DNA of 64,000 nucleotides from contig CALNVZ010003433.1 of assembly GCA_940671915.1 (NCBI GenBank), forward strand, positions 18,990,188-19,054,187. Reading direction: 5' to 3'. Below are positions 45,220 through 59,800 of this stretch, one piece after another. Source of the stretch: Paracentrotus lividus (Eukaryota; Echinodermata; Echinoidea; Camarodonta; Echinidae). The translations under genes were made by a program, and so were the position numbers. The first letter of the stretch is position 1, and each line of letters opens with the position of its first letter. Under the pieces are notes generated by a model. It did not search any database. It had not been told where the DNA came from and saw only the letters and a program-made list of their open reading frames with translations.

Positions 45220-46150
45220 TATATTCATAATAATCTGTCTACGACGGTTTCCTTTTATTCGTCGTGCCCGGGTTGAGTGTAAGCGGTGTAGCAGATAGCG
45301 ATTTACCTGCTAACTCCGGTTGGTAAGAACGCGGTAAAGTGTTAGTCCGGTTATAGAAGAATCCTTGCGGTAAGTACGATGTGCGTATGTAATCTTGACT
45401 AAGAAGCGGTTTTCTGTAGCTGTTAATCCGTGAGGTGTTAGACCTTTGATGATACCTTGAAATAAAGTGAGATTAGAAGAAAGTGGTTGTCAGTTAGAGA
45501 CGTAGTTCTTGATAGCAACCATACCCCCCCAAAAAAATAGAAGCATCATTAGATACGATGTTCTCGGGAGCATTAACTACTCAATAATTCGTACCATATA
45601 CGTTAATTGAATTTTTTAACGTCTCGCGACAAACTTTTGATCGAGGTAAAGTACATTTTACTTCATGAAATTGGTTCTAAAAAAAAGAGATAAAGAACAC
45701 ACAAACAAACACCTAGACAGTAATTTATCAAAAGAAGCAGGTTTAAACGACACGAGCCAGATTAACCACACAAATTATGTTGAGATGTTTTTGGTTTCTC
45801 GTCTCTGCTTGATCTCACTTGCGCTATTTTTGAGAGAAAGTTCCTTTTAGGCTACTCATATATATCATAGAACTAAATCACGTCGTTACATTTTAGATTA
45901 GATAGGCATAATCATAAAACTACAATAGAGTCGAATATAGAAAGCCTTCGCCCGTCAAGGCACGTACGCGAGGGCGCTCCGCGTCGAGCTCGCATAACGA
46001 GAGTACCATTCTCTCATCTGATTCACCCAATTACGTAGTCGCGACCAGTCTTACGGAGTGGGCGGTGGATCTCCGTAGAGGATCAAATTGCGCGCTGTAG
46101 ACGAACGAATCATATCAACGCTTCGGGTGAGGCATGGTCCGGGTACCTAG
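45220..46150 (-). promoter_or_regulatory. CpG-richer region, candidate 5' end of the death-domain gene
   Basis: CpG dinucleotides are much denser here than in the flanks, notably at 45,236-45,430 and 45,945-46,140 (CGCGAGGGCGCTCCGCGTCG). A ~75-codon minus-strand frame at about 45,460-45,238 is open, but no join reaches the 43,953 exon in frame. Promoter or 5' UTR identity is an inference from composition and position only. Confidence 0.25.
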
Positions 46151-47443
46151 TGTTGATTATCGATTATAAGACGAAACTGTGCATTTCTGATCAAATCATG
46201 ACGCAATGTGACATCCATCTTGTAAAAAAGAAATATTTGAAGGGTATATCCAGTAAAAATGATCGGAGCAACGAAGGCGAATCAAATGTATCAGGCCATA
46301 CGGGAACGAGAGCATGTGCTCGTTGGTAAGGTATCGTTTGACACCCATAGTATGTGACGATGCTAGTGTATTTTATAAGGTGTTGTTTTTTGGATCAAAA
46401 GTACGAGACATGCGTACATAAATAATAAATTGAAAAGTAGGAATCTTTTATAACTTTATACAACCCAAACCAACTGATTTTGCATGAATAAGAATATTAC
46501 ACCTTAAATTAGATTAACATTTCCCGTGCTTTACATCTGCTCCTCCAACAGTATAGAAGCTTTAGTGATTTCGAAATTTACTTTTTTAATTAATTCCATT
46601 TTAATTAGACTGATTGCATTTTCAAAGATTCCTTGAATAAGTCATGAGTCAATCTTAATACAAAAGTTCAAACCATGATGGAAAACACGAAACAAAAAGC
46701 AAATAAACAACTAAACGATTTCCTTTTTATTCAGCACTCCTCTTAGGACGCAACAATATTCCATATAAAAATTATGACATATTCTGAATCGTTGTATGAT
46801 CAATGGATATATATTTATTTTGTTCTAAATAGATACATTTTGAATAGTTTGAGCTAAAATCAAGAAAGAAAAGATATGTTGCTATTTTGTTGTTTATTTA
46901 AATGATTCATATTTCAGTATCTTCGATCTTCATACTTATCAAATCCTTTCTATCCCATCTTTTACAGTCCTATATTTTGATGATAGGGATACCTATCCTT
47001 CACTTTTTTTTTCTTTTTTTTTTTTTGTTTTTTTATTTTTAAGTACTGGTAATCATCATGAATTAATATAATAAATGCCTAGTAATGGCCAAACTATGCC
47101 AATAATTGTCAAGTCGGTTTAAGAAAGCAGATATTTAATGAATCTGCTATAAAATCATGTATCACTTTTAACCAAAGCTGTCGTTTTCTATGGAGTCATA
47201 TGTCATTGTTTCTTTATTAGGATGATTAACACGTTATTGATTTGATGTCTAATATGTTATTAGTAAATGCAAATCTCTTGTGAATTGGACAAGGAACTTT
47301 AAAGACCAGTAATTTAGTTAACATTTCTGTCCTTGGCGTCCTAATGGTTGATAATTCAACTTAATTGTAATTGTTTATACTTTGAAATGTATTGTATACT
47401 TATGAGTATATTTTTTGCCGAACTGAAATAAATAAAATAATAT
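46151..47443. other. unassigned AT-rich sequence
   Basis: No gene is supported. The end (GCCGAACTGAAATAAATAAA) looks like a retroposon or transcript tail running into the gap. Confidence 0.35.
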
Positions 47444-47468
47444 NNNNNNNNNNNNNNNNNNNNNNNNN
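47444..47468. other. assembly gap (25 Ns)
   Basis: Unknown bases. Confidence 1.
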
Positions 47469-49439
47469 TAAAGCGCCATTTATCTTCCAAAACATTCAAA
47501 AGCGCATGGCTCCCCAAATTTGTACGTTATTCACAAAATTGAAGGAATATAGATAGCTTTTTGGTTCAGATTTAAAGGTGTCGATTTATTCGAACTTAAG
47601 TCACATGAGTTTATAGGGCACAACCTGTAGTATCAATACTCAATAGGCCTATTTAGACTCTTCTTTATAGCAATAACAACGTCACTGCAAACTAGTTTGA
47701 TGATTATTGTATCGGCTAAAACGCTTGGAGCGGGCTTCCCACAGAAATACTACAAAAGTTCGTAAAGATGTTCTCTCAATAAAAGATACAATAGAAGCTT
47801 TTCATGACAATAGCTTTTAGTTTATACTACGGATTGATCTCTCACACGCGTAAACACAGGTATATTTTATGCTACTGTATAGTATAATAGGCATGCTAGG
47901 ATCTCATCCAACTATGATGCTGATGGTTTACAGAAATCATACTAAACATTGGTTGAAATGGAAGGCGGTATCTTTATGATTGTAGCTGGGATATAAGTGA
48001 TATTGTCATAAATTCTCCATAACTGTAATTTCTGATTCTGTAAACCACAGTTTGATCTCTCACACAAGTATCATAGCTATTATAATCTATGCAGTGAGTT
48101 GTGCTTCACAACATAATTATGATGTAAATTTAGTATAGCTACAGTCAAGACCCGTGTCAACATAATATAGGCATATAAAGTAATCAAATTCCCAGCTGCA
48201 TTTAACAAAATATTATCCCACAATATTTTGGTAAGATATTATAATGCAACGTTTCACAGATACTGAAAGTTCTACACAACATCATGTAAAGCATCGTATA
48301 TAATTTAAAGTTAAAACGGTAAATTAGTGATAACAAACCAAACAAGCTACTGCATGCAAACTGTGATGTATTTTCAGTCAGATGCATCAAAGTTAAGAAA
48401 GATTTTTTTTTAAAAATATTTATTTCCTGTGAATGATGACTCATTTTGTTGGCTACAAGTGTCTCGTTCATTATAATAAGATAAGTTAGAAGAAACTTAG
48501 TCATCAATGTTCCATGTATTATGATAATGCTCAATGAAAATTAACACATAATTCCTATTGTTTCATGTGTAAAATAATTAACATGAAATGATTTAGTATC
48601 AAAGCGCCTTGAGCAAAATCATCTAAGGATTGAGTGGATTTCTGTGACACTAATAGATATGTCACTATTAGCATTTTACAGCAGATAAATCTATTATGAT
48701 AATCTGTGATTATAAAAGATAATTTAAAGTTTACTCGTGAGAATTCGATCATATTGGTTATAATGGTTTGAAATAGAATAAATGTTTTTAGAGTAAACAT
48801 TCATTATCTTCCAAATTAAAAGTGCTAGCGAATATCTACAAATTACCATTTTGTCTTGCAAATCTGACATCCCACCCCAAGTTTAATAACTTTCATGTCA
48901 AATTACAACCCCGTGTATATGTTAACAAACCCATCAATCATCTTTTAATCCTACCCTCTATGTGCTTACTTTCTGTACCCACTGCAAATATTTATGTCGG
49001 TAAATATATATGGAAATATTGTTAGACACATCAAGTGTCTATGACTTATTAACCAGGTTTCTATGTGACGATAGAAGATGGTAGTAACCATATTGATCCT
49101 CCATACAAGCCTTTTAAACTGTAGTTATGCATGGTAAACTGTAAAAGAAAATGCTGTCTGAGTATACAATTTGCAATACACACAAACAAAATAAGTTTCT
49201 CTAGATGTCCCCAATATCCATATCTGTTTCAAGATAAATTCAGTTGGGTCATTCCGTTCTAATTCACCAACTTGAAAAAACTTTGTGATCTGCTTTTCGA
49301 AGCCTTAGTACATAAACATAAATGGCATAAATTATGATTTAGAAGAAAAAAGGAATTATGTTGAACAATCATAACAATAAAACTATTTAAAACTTCTATA
49401 CTGATCAAAATGATTTGTGACTCCAAGAACTCACCTGAC
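47469..49439. other. unassigned AT-rich sequence
   Basis: Only short unsupported open frames. No repeat boundary is recognised. Confidence 0.4.
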
Positions 49440-49745
49440 AAGAACAATTTCCTTCACTTTCTTGAGACTAAAAACTCCATCAAAAGCAACCCGTCGTCAA
49501 CCACTTCGTTGCCGCCACCGGCTTAGACACAAAATAGCCTAGCAGACAACAATCAACGTGATCGCGATATGCAGTGTTGTCTGCGAGAATCCCCAGTGCG
49601 TAGCGTGACCCGCTGCTTAGTTACGACCGAAAACGACTTTGAGAAATAGCTACCCCCTCACGATTTGCATCATATGACTCCCCGACCCGTTGTTCTGCCT
49701 TTGGCGCTCCAGCAATATTCACCGATTCCATCGTCGGTGGTTACG
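49440..49745. other. CpG-richer island-like block
   Basis: A local rise in CpG (GTCGTCAACC, GTTGCCGCCACCGG, GATCGCGATATG) in AT-rich surroundings. It could be a first exon or promoter; nothing coding can be shown. Confidence 0.25.
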
Positions 49746-50076
49746 ATCTTTAGAAGAAGTTACGGTGGACAATCGTCTTACATGATTGTATAGAGTAAAA
49801 CATTGTTGAAGACCAAATCAAGCTGGATGAATATAATGAGAAAGATACGGTCTGAAAGATACCGTTTGCTACTGAAGATTTGAGGTCAAGACAGTGAGAA
49901 GTATGCCCTCTGATAAAAACTTGTATCTCTATACCTAAAAACAAAAATAACAAATAAAAAAAAGCTTAACAACATATTAATATTATAATGTAAAAGTACT
50001 TTCCATCTCTGTACATATTCTTTTACCATTGACCCTGAGCTGCAATCAGGTGTTGAGGACTTGTGTCTGAGTGTGG
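49746..50076. other. unassigned AT-rich sequence
   Basis: A 67-codon minus-strand frame has no support. Confidence 0.4.
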
Positions 50077-50132
50077 TGTGGTCTATGGGGTGAGTTGCAG
50101 ACTGTGATCACAAGGCACGCGGGTCCGATCCG
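50077..50132 (+). mobile_element. tRNA-like, probably SINE-derived
   Basis: GTGGTCTATGGGGTGAGTTG resembles an A box and GCGGGTCCGATCCG a B box, with CAGACTGTGATCACAAGG in the anticodon position. Arms are imperfect and no acceptor stem forms. Confidence 0.4.
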
Positions 50133-50399
50133 AGCGCGTCTCGGCTAAAGGATAGCTGGAATTGCCACACTATTACCCAGGTTATATAGGCGCATTGGAG
50201 TCTGCCGTAATGAAAATGGGGGCCGGGTAGCCGGGGGGGGGGGGGGTAGGGTTCAGCTCCAACTGTCTTAACAAACGTGCGATCCATGATGATTCCTAAT
50301 AGTGTAATGCTATATCTAGCTCTTTCAAAAACATAGCTATATATCTTTACGCGCTAAGAATATAATATAAATATAAATCGTTAGGCTAATCATTAAGGT

Positions 50400-51370
50400 C
50401 CTCATGCCTCCATCCCTCTCTCTCTTCTCCCTCCCCACCACTCAATTTTTCTCTTTCTCTCTTCTTTCTCTCAATTGTACAATTACTAAGCTTTCTTTGT
50501 AACTATATGTCTTGTATAACTATATATCTTTATACATTCACCTTTACTATTTTTCTATTATCGATATATTATGTCGGTCCCATAACTTCTATCTGTCTCC
50601 TCATATGCATCTGACTACATACTAATTCGCTGCCGCATTATCAGAACATATTTTATTGATAGTAACTTCTCATCAATCTAATTTGTACTTTTGTAATTGT
50701 GGGGGTGGAGATGATAAAAAAAATTGTCTTAAAAACACTGACATTGATTTTTTTTTTTCTTTTTTACATGAGCCCGCGCGAATCAAAGCCTATCAATCAA
50801 AAAGAAATTCATAATATGTAGCCCAAGTTCATCTACTCCAATCTTAATTACTCTTTCTCACTACATTCCTCTTCTCTTATCTTAATGCCCGTCTTCATCC
50901 ATACATAGAAATATTTTCTTCCTGTTTTTTTTATATGTACGTATTTCGTCTCTTCTGCTCTTTTATCATTCTTTCAATGGTTGTACATTTCCCTCTTCTG
51001 ACTCTCTCATTCTCTTCCTTCCTTCTTTCTACACCAATCTCGTTTTTCGTACAACTACATGTCTACTTATCTTTTTCTTATCCCATTCTTTCTCTAACGA
51101 TCAACTTCTTCCTTCATTCTCTGTGACTGATTTCTGTCTAACCCTCAATCTTCCTTGTCAGTCTCCCATACTCTCTCTCTCTCTCTCTGCATCATGAGTG
51201 TCATAGCGTGATGGACCTGACAAGAAGTCATCACTATCATTATTTCTCCCTTACCAAATATATACCATCATCCCTTTCCTCTCTCCAACTTCACTTCTGA
51301 TACTTTTCCTCTCTTTGCATTTTCGTTTTCTATTCCTCTATTCATTTCTTTTTGTCATTCATTATTTTGC
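50400..51370. repeat. pyrimidine-rich tract
   Basis: A long T/C-biased region with (TCTC) runs at 50,415-50,480 and 51,172-51,190. Open frames across it are compositional. Confidence 0.6.
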
Positions 51371-51724
51371 ATATTTCTTTGTAATCAGCCAAAAAAGATT
51401 TAGCTGACAAGATACAACTACAACAAAATACATCAATGTCTACCAACGTATAGAAATCGCTGTGGCTCAATTGCATTTTTTAATGGTATCACTGCTTGAC
51501 CCAATTACTTTGAATGTCCAACAGTTTAGCTTATCTCCATAAAATAAATTCATTCATTTCTACCATAATCCAAAATCCCATTGGATAAATACATAGATAT
51601 TTTTGCAGATACATGTACTGACAAAAGCCACTATTCATAAATTTTCATGTGGGATCCCTTTTTCTCACAAAAATAAGATTAAATAATTTCTTCTATCTCA
51701 TATAATATTATATACATCTCTTAA

Positions 51725-51893
51725 CCACTTGACTGCTGCATGTTGCTAATTGCACAGTACGGGTATGACCAGCGTGGCGCTGGTCATACCAGACAGACAA
51801 AGCTCAGACAATAGCATGAGCACGCAATATTACATTACATATTACAAAGTGTACAAACGCCAAGCAGTTAATACGTGGTCTGCAGCCAAGTGG
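51725..51893. mobile_element. 169-base piggyBac-like MITE with central hairpin
   Basis: TTAA is present at both sides (51,721-51,724 and 51,894-51,897). The ends CCACTTGACTGCTGC and GCAGCCAAGTGG are inverted. Near the left end is a perfect 13-bp hairpin GGTATGACCAGCG-TGG-CGCTGGTCATACC (51,762-51,790). Confidence 0.7.
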
Positions 51894-51897
51894 TTAA

Positions 51898-54717
51898 GAA
51901 CACTGGGCACCGTTATTAATGAAAGATATGTGTATGGTCACTGTCGAGAATAAACTACATACAAGCCTCCTTGTCCGGATCATATTTACTTACATTAATT
52001 GAATATTATTCACAACCAATCCAACCCAACAAAACTTCCTAAAAAGCCCTATTCATAACCCCCTGGAAATTGTGCACACATTGCGTGCAGGAGAGCTTTA
52101 CTCCAATGAATGGAGTAATAGTATGCCTTGATGGTGTTCCACCAAGTAGTTGGTACAGTTACAAATGACTTTACCAATCATCAATGCATGTTCTTGGGTG
52201 CGACACCAATCACACCCTCAATCATTTTGAAAAAGAAATGATCACCAGTTGTTCGTAACATAAAAACGATGTGGTGAAAGACCAACCTGTAATGTACTGA
52301 GAGTTGTAATATATAATATAATATATATAATATATTGATATCAAATCCTATGCAACTCCTGCATATTACAAAGTACATTGTATGTTTTAACACAGTTATC
52401 CTCCGATTTAACACATGAATAAAGAATATGTCATAAATACGATTAACAAGTCTCAATTTACAAACAAAATAGTATAAAAGCACTAAAAAGAAGATAATAA
52501 ACACAACTAAAATGTTAAAAAGGTTATACACAAGTCATGATAATAAATCATACAGAAATAAAAAATTATTATGAAAGATTTTTGACATTTGACTCTAAAT
52601 TCAAATTGGTTCTCTATACCTGAGATAATATCTTATCTGCTTAGAGCAAGTACGGTGTTAACACACAATAAGACATGCATTTCTGTACTATTAATGCCCT
52701 TTTGGTGCAAACAGCATGAAGCGTATACAATACAATGTAAGTTACATTTCTAAATCTATGACATCAGCATAACCAAAGAGTATCATGGCATTTCATATGT
52801 CTGCAACCCTCAGCATTTGACTTGAAACAGAAAAAGAGTCAAAGATATGTTTGTGGTCTGGTAACCTTTACTTTTGCATGACACAGCCTTCTGTTATTGT
52901 CAAAATGACCATGTTTTTGCTCAAATTATCATGGGATATTCAGCATGCTCATTCTTTTTAGAATATAAGGGACAACATAATAATGTGTGGTGTCACTGAT
53001 ATTCTAAAGAGTAATTAAATTGAGCAAGAAAATTGTCATTTTCACAAGAACAGAAGGTGATGTCATTTTGGCATTGCAAATGTCCTTTGTACACAAACTA
53101 TTTACCACGTAGTTCAGGGATTTTTACTGAAAGAAAATGATTTGAGGCTTGCAGATGGAATTGCTAAAATCAGATAGTTTCTCAATACTCAAGTTCTGGC
53201 TCATGTTTATATCCAAGAGTAGAGAGTTAACGTATTTGTTCTCTCTGAATTGCGTAGTGAGGTGAACTTGCAGACAAGTCTATTCTTTGTGTGATTAGCA
53301 GAAAAATTGGTCACACAATGTTACAGGAACCAACATAGCTTTCATATCATAATTAATAAGATTATTCCGGGTCCTATTGACAGCATATCTAAATGTTAGA
53401 ATACCTTTCCCAATTGGGAAAGTAAGAAAATCAAAAACTGACATTAAAAGATAAGGCAGAACATAGCTGTGTGTGTATATGCAAACATTATATAACATAT
53501 TCTGGGCAATATCATAACTATCTGACGTAATCAAAATCGACAGCTATACAGTAGATAATGGATCCAAACTAAATTTGGTCTTCTCAAATAAATCCTGGAT
53601 AAGAATATGTATACAATGTCTTTACAATAAAGAGAAATTTCAGCTTTATAGATCAAATATAAAAAGCATTAAATACATAAATTCTAGAATCTAATTGTAT
53701 ACCAAAATAGTTTATTTTAGACACACACCAAATCAGTGGGAATCAGGGGGAATGTATACCTTTGCCAAATAAAGAATAATTTTTGATACAACACAAAATG
53801 TTATACATTTAATGCTACCACAAGCATACATAACAGCTTTGATTTTACGAGGCATAATCGCTTTGAAGAAAACCACCTAGGTTTTGCAAAGTTCTAGATC
53901 CATAGTTTTCGGATTCTGTCACAGTTGCACCTATGGCATACAGTAAAAGAGCATATACACATGTAATAAAAGAATTGATTTATTCTGTGGTTTATGTGCT
54001 TCAAATGAAGTATAGTTTTATTGGTCCTGCCAGAGTTCTCGCTCACGATTCCCTTTAGATTGTGAAAAATATTTTTTTTGTGGAACAAAAGGCAAATTTG
54101 GAGTAGTTGGCATTTATGCACTATTACCAGTATACATTTTCAATAAAAATCAGTCTTAACCCTAAGATCTGTCGAGAAAGTTAGTTGGCTTTTGTAAGAA
54201 TTTATTTCTATTTATTTTCAGAACTTAAGATTATTGTTAAAACCATCTATTTACTTGCACCCTCCACTTTTTATTGTAAATAACCTCCAACGTTACCGTC
54301 GGCCATTGACTGCACATGCACCTATCCCAGTTTAGCTTCCAGAGTGAGCTGCAAAAGAGATTACTTCTTCAAGGCTTCAAGGTTCACAGTAAATTCTTTT
54401 ACAGGTTTATTTGAGCCTCTTTAAAATCCTTCAGCACCTCTAGTTAAAATTCTTCTTGGAGCATTCCAGAAGGACGACACACCAGGCAAGCACCAACTTA
54501 TTGATAATGAACATACATGTATGCTGTATGTATTAATTTCAGACACCGGATTCTGCTATGCCAGGAAAGCATCGATTCTCATTATGAGGGCATGGTGTAC
54601 TATTGTCTCTCTCTACAATAGAATCTTTGATTACCATTTTAAATATCTATGTATGTCATGTATTTCAATAAGTATAAAATAAGATTGCGTTCAGATGTGA
54701 ACATACACACATCAACA
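51898..54717. other. intergenic, including probable IPMK 3' UTR
   Basis: No gene is supported. A minus-strand AATAAA at 54,275-54,270, about 445 bases after the IPMK stop, is a possible poly-A signal. Confidence 0.4.
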
Positions 54718-55616
54718 TCACCAGACGTAACAGTTGTGGAGTGTTTCGATATATTGTCTAAGCATCTTTAACCCGAAGATATAGTTCTCATCTCTTGTGG
54801 TCGTTTCGATCGCGTGTGCAAAGTCAATCATCCTGATCTCAACATGATGCGGCGAGTGGTCCGTTTCCCCTACATGAGGAGGTTGGGAGTCCTTGCGAGA
54901 GGTTTCATGCACGTTGCTATGTTCACTGATATGGTTTGTATGTGTTGAGATGTCGGAGTTGTGTGTGGAATGGTTGGGAGTTGGAAAAAGGGTATGATTG
55001 TTCATGTGATGTTCCTCCACCGAGACAGTTCTATCATCATCAGGAACATGAGAATGTCTTTGAAAAAGGGAAGGATTAGAGTCTGTGCCAGGATCGATAC
55101 CTTCTATGTGGTTAACAACTTTCCCATGTTCATGCCTATCCCTCAAATCACTATTTGTCATATCTATTCTTTCCACACCATCCGCTACTGCGTGACTTGA
55201 AGCAACATCCGATCTTTTGTTGCTTCCTTCCACTACTCCACAAACCCCATTCTCTCTCTGGTTCTTGCTCCCTCTATCGATTCCCAATCCCACAACCCCA
55301 TCACCTTCAGCATCATCCACCGACTTCTTCCTCTTAAGAGGATGCGTATTCGGACCAACATGAACAGTATCATGGACATTGCCGTTGATGGGCGCTGCCG
55401 CCACGTTGGAATGTTGGCAGAGTTTGGAGGGTTTCTTGAGGGCGTCATTGTCGCTAAGGGGAAGAGCGCCCTCGTAGATGAAGAGAAGGGAGCTGGAGTA
55501 GAAATGGTACTTGGCCTGGACCTGGAACCAGTCTAGGATCTGCTGGAGACGGACCAGGAATGCGTGCATCACGTCCGTTCGGATGGACTCGTCCACGTTG
55601 AAGAATTTGGCAAGGC
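54718..55616 (-). CDS. IPMK: IPMK last exon
   Basis: Acceptor TTGTTACAG. Encodes GLAKFFNVDESIRTDVMHAF, LQQILDWFQVQAKYHFYSSS and LLFIYEG, the His-rich insert, then the DFAH motif and a TGG-TGA end. Confidence 0.9.
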
Positions 55617-56848
55617 CTGTAACAAATGACACAAGAATTGGATAAATAGACATACATCTCATCATAATTTCTTTCTTGGTTTCTGAGTAATAATTTTTCA
55701 ATTTGTAAACAAAACAAATTCAATCCCCTTGACAATTACATGTATTTCTTTCTGCAAACTCCTAACTAGGATAAATATTCTTTTGGACAGTCGGAAATTT
55801 CCTGGATAAGTATTTCCTGGACATATCATCCCTTGTAACAACTACCCCTCTCCAATTTTCCAGGGAACATAATATCTAGATGATAAATGTACAGTAGATG
55901 TCAAGTATTAAGGTGAGGGAGTTTGGGGAAAATCGCCTTTTGAGGAGTAGCCCTTCCTACAAATTTGGTAAAGAATGGAGTGTGTAATCTAGTGCCTTTG
56001 TATATTGAGCAATACCAAATAACATTTAAATAGTTCTCCCAAACTGTGCTCTAGATACATTTCACGATATCTCCAGCTAGTGTATCCCTACTGAAACAGT
56101 ATTGACAGGATATGAGCAACATGACACAAAGAACACAGGAAATATTTCAAGGACAAGGATCATCCAATGGCAGATTTGATTCAGACAATCTTAAAATCTT
56201 GAGAACTGTCACAATTATTCTTGTTGAGATAAAAGGCACCCAGAACCCTTCGATTGTTGATAGTTGTGAGTTCTTGATCACCACTTGTCATTATAAACAG
56301 GGGTGATATTCACTCTTGAAAAAAAAAGACATACTAGGGAGCGAAGCGACCGAGGGGAGGGGGGGGGGGGGTGTGGGAGGGGATGTTCCCCTCCTACGGT
56401 AGGGACTTTTTGCATTTTGGGACTTTAAATTGTTCAATTTTGTGCATACCTGGGGGGGGGGAATAAAAATAAAAAATGAAAATAAATAAATAAATAAAAT
56501 AAATTAAAAAAAAAAATCGCAGTTCCGATTTAAATCGCAGGAATATCACCCCTGTATAAATTTGTAGGTATAGGTTTAGTTTAATATCCTGTAGAGTCCA
56601 GGTTTAAAGTTAGATACTTGAGAATTGTTAGTGATTGAATGCAGAACAACTACAACTTGATAATTGTTAGCGATTTAATGCAGAACAACTACATTGTACA
56701 TGTATTGTCGCTGGAGAATAAATGTACAAGTACAGTATGTTTTCCTATCAAAGTAATACCTTACTTGGAATTTATTTATTCATTCATCTCTCTCTTTTCC
56801 TTTCTCTTGCCCACTCTCTGTCTCTCTCTGTCTCTCTCTTTCTCTCTC

Positions 56849-56881
<33 letters not shown>

Positions 56882-59800
56882 ATCTTATGTGGCCTTCGTT
56901 AATACAAAAGGTATTCAATTTGATTTTTGACCCGCATTCACAGCCTTTGAAATTTCAAATATCTTCATCCCTCAGAATGCAGATCTTTTAATAGATGATG
57001 TACAATGGTCCAAGACTTTGACAGGGACATAAAATATATTTTTTAAGGGGAAGTCAACCTTGGATTATACAAGCTATTTGTTGTTATTTTTAAGCAGAAA
57101 AAATAAATAAAATAAGAGCGAAGGTTTGAAGTAAATCTATCAAAGGATAACAGAGTTATCAATGCTTAAAGTGTCCTATAAATTTGTCTTTTCACTTTCT
57201 TGATGAGGGAATATGTCTATTTCAAATGGGTATCTATAAAATCATGGATTTGATGATATCAAATGCACAGGTGAAATAATGCATATTTTTCTTTCAAAAA
57301 TCTATGGAATTTACATAATACAACATGCAGGAGAGGGGCTCGCAAGTGATGTCATAAAATTATAAGCTTTATTTAATCATCACTTGAAAGATTTTGTTCA
57401 AACCTTGACTGATATTTTTTTCTTTCATTTTCCTGTTTTTTTTAAAAATAAATCAAACCAATTAAAATTCCAAGGTGGACTTTCCCTTTATTTAGTCTAT
57501 AAAGCACCTTACCTTCTATCATGGAGTTCATATTGAGTGTTTTTCCATACTTCTTGTCATATACCGAGAGTCTCTTGCTCTGAGGGTGATACACCTAGAT
57601 GCATACAAAGAGAAGAATGAATAAAGTCATATTTAAGACATGTGTGATGCATCACATCAAAATGAGAGACAAGTCGCCAGAAAAGAGTAAAAGATATTGA
57701 CAAATTAATCCCTTTTTAATACTTTCACTTTATCTTTTTTGCTCAATTATTTTATAGAGCACACATGAAACATTGAAGATTCAGAAAATCAAAAAAATAT
57801 TCTCCCCCAAATTAGACATTTATTATTATTTTACCGATTTCCTTAACCCTTTGCTAAATTTGCTCTGCGACTTGTCTCTCATTTTGATGTCATGCATCAC
57901 ATATTTTGTGTATGTTCGTGTACTGAAACACAGATGTATTTCTGCTCTACTTTGACAAAAGGAAGCAAGTTATTTATCCATTATTTTTTTTTTAGATTTT
58001 GAGGTTTTCATATTGCATTTAATTCATCTTCCTTCTGGCTAAATTTCATATCTAAACATTTCTTAAGCTTAAAGATATTCCAAGTAAGGCATCATTAATT
58101 TTTTAGATTTTAATGTTTTCACATTGCATTTAATTCATCTTCCTTCTGGCCAAATTTCAAATCTAAACATTTCTTAAGCTTAAAGATATTCAAGGTAAGA
58201 CATCATGAGATTACAATAGTATCGTTCACACGGCAAGCCTTAACTCCAAGTTAACTCCAAGTTGTCCTCGAGGACTATGTTCTCGAGGACAACTTGGAGT
58301 TAACTTGGGGTTTAAGGCCCATGTGAACGAACTCGGTGTTTATGTTCTCGAGGACAAGTCGGGGTTTATGTTCTCGACAGATCTTAGGGTTAAGGCTCGA
58401 AACTCCAAGCGGTGGGTGGTCTCCGATCGCGCGTTTGACCGTGTGGACACGATTTTAACTTGGAGTTACTGTTCTCGAGGATAAGAGTGACCTCTTGTAA
58501 CGGTTAAACTTCCGGTTCAGTCAAGGGCCATAGCCGAATAGTACAGGGAAATAAATAGTGCATGCTACATACGACTTGTACTTCCGGTCATCAAGCCTCT
58601 CACTATCCTCGAGGATAACTATCCCCGAGGATAAGCACTCCGTGTGAACGCAACTCGAGAACAAGCCGTCGGGGTTTAAATTCTTAAGGATACAATCCTC
58701 GAGGACTAAAACCCCGATGGTCCCATGTGAACATAGCTATTGACATCAACGTAATTGACGGATACATTTTGCTCTTTTGCAGTATTGAACACATGTGGTT
58801 GTTAAAGCAAAAAATAATAAAAGAAGAAAAAAAAAATCAGGCAATTTAGTTTTGAAATTGTAAAGCCTTTTCAAAAACCTGATCCACATACAATGTAAAT
58901 CAGATCAAAAGAAATATAAAATCTAGGGTGAAGGGCAAAATCCTTGTCAAAATAATATCTATAATAAAGCCTCCTATTCACTCTTGGGGTAATGTAGCTT
59001 TTGTCAAAAGTACTCCCATGGTCCAGGAATATTTGCTTGATATCTACTGCATGGTTATTTGTTTGATATAGGCTATGATTCCTTATTACCGAATCTGAAA
59101 AAAGTTGACCTGGCTATACTGTGTTGTACAGTCTATATACAATAATGTATGCAATCTTAATGCAATAGTCAATTTTAACACATTGAAAAATAATGCATTT
59201 TAATGCAGTTTGTTCCCTCGAAAAGTTGCAAACTAATACATAAAAAACAGGGTTATGTACAGTGTACGTGTACATTTTTGTGGGACTCGTTTTCCTGAAA
59301 AAAATACAAATTATATAATGGGCAATTCCATGAGATGGGTGACATGAGGTGAAAAATTTTATTTTCATTTCGCAACTTGTCACGTATCCTATTTTGTTCA
59401 AGATACTTCTACGCATATGAAATAGCAATTTTTTTCAAAAATATGCCTCCAGAATCGCAGATATTACATTCAGAAGTCAACTTCCATTTTCATTGAGAAA
59501 TACACTGAAAATATACCTGAATGTTTCATGTGAATCCATGGATAATAAAAGAGTGATAAGAAATTGATTTGTGGATTTTTATAATGTATTGGGCATCAGT
59601 TTCAAGTTGCCAGTAAGAAAAAATTGATCTACATTCCCAAGAATTGGTAGAAAGCGTATGGCCCGACTGCAAAAACTAATGTAACGTGAGTAACGAAAAA
59701 ACTGAAAAAGTTTAATTTCTTAATTTTCCAATGCATTTAAAATCTGCCAGTGGAAATTTTCTTCATACTCCTCCTACCTAATATGAAAAATAGTGAAATA

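Noticed and set aside
45238-45460. Upstream coding exon of the death-domain gene
   Set aside because: The frame that stays open reaches a stop when joined to the 43,953 exon, and the other frames stop internally.
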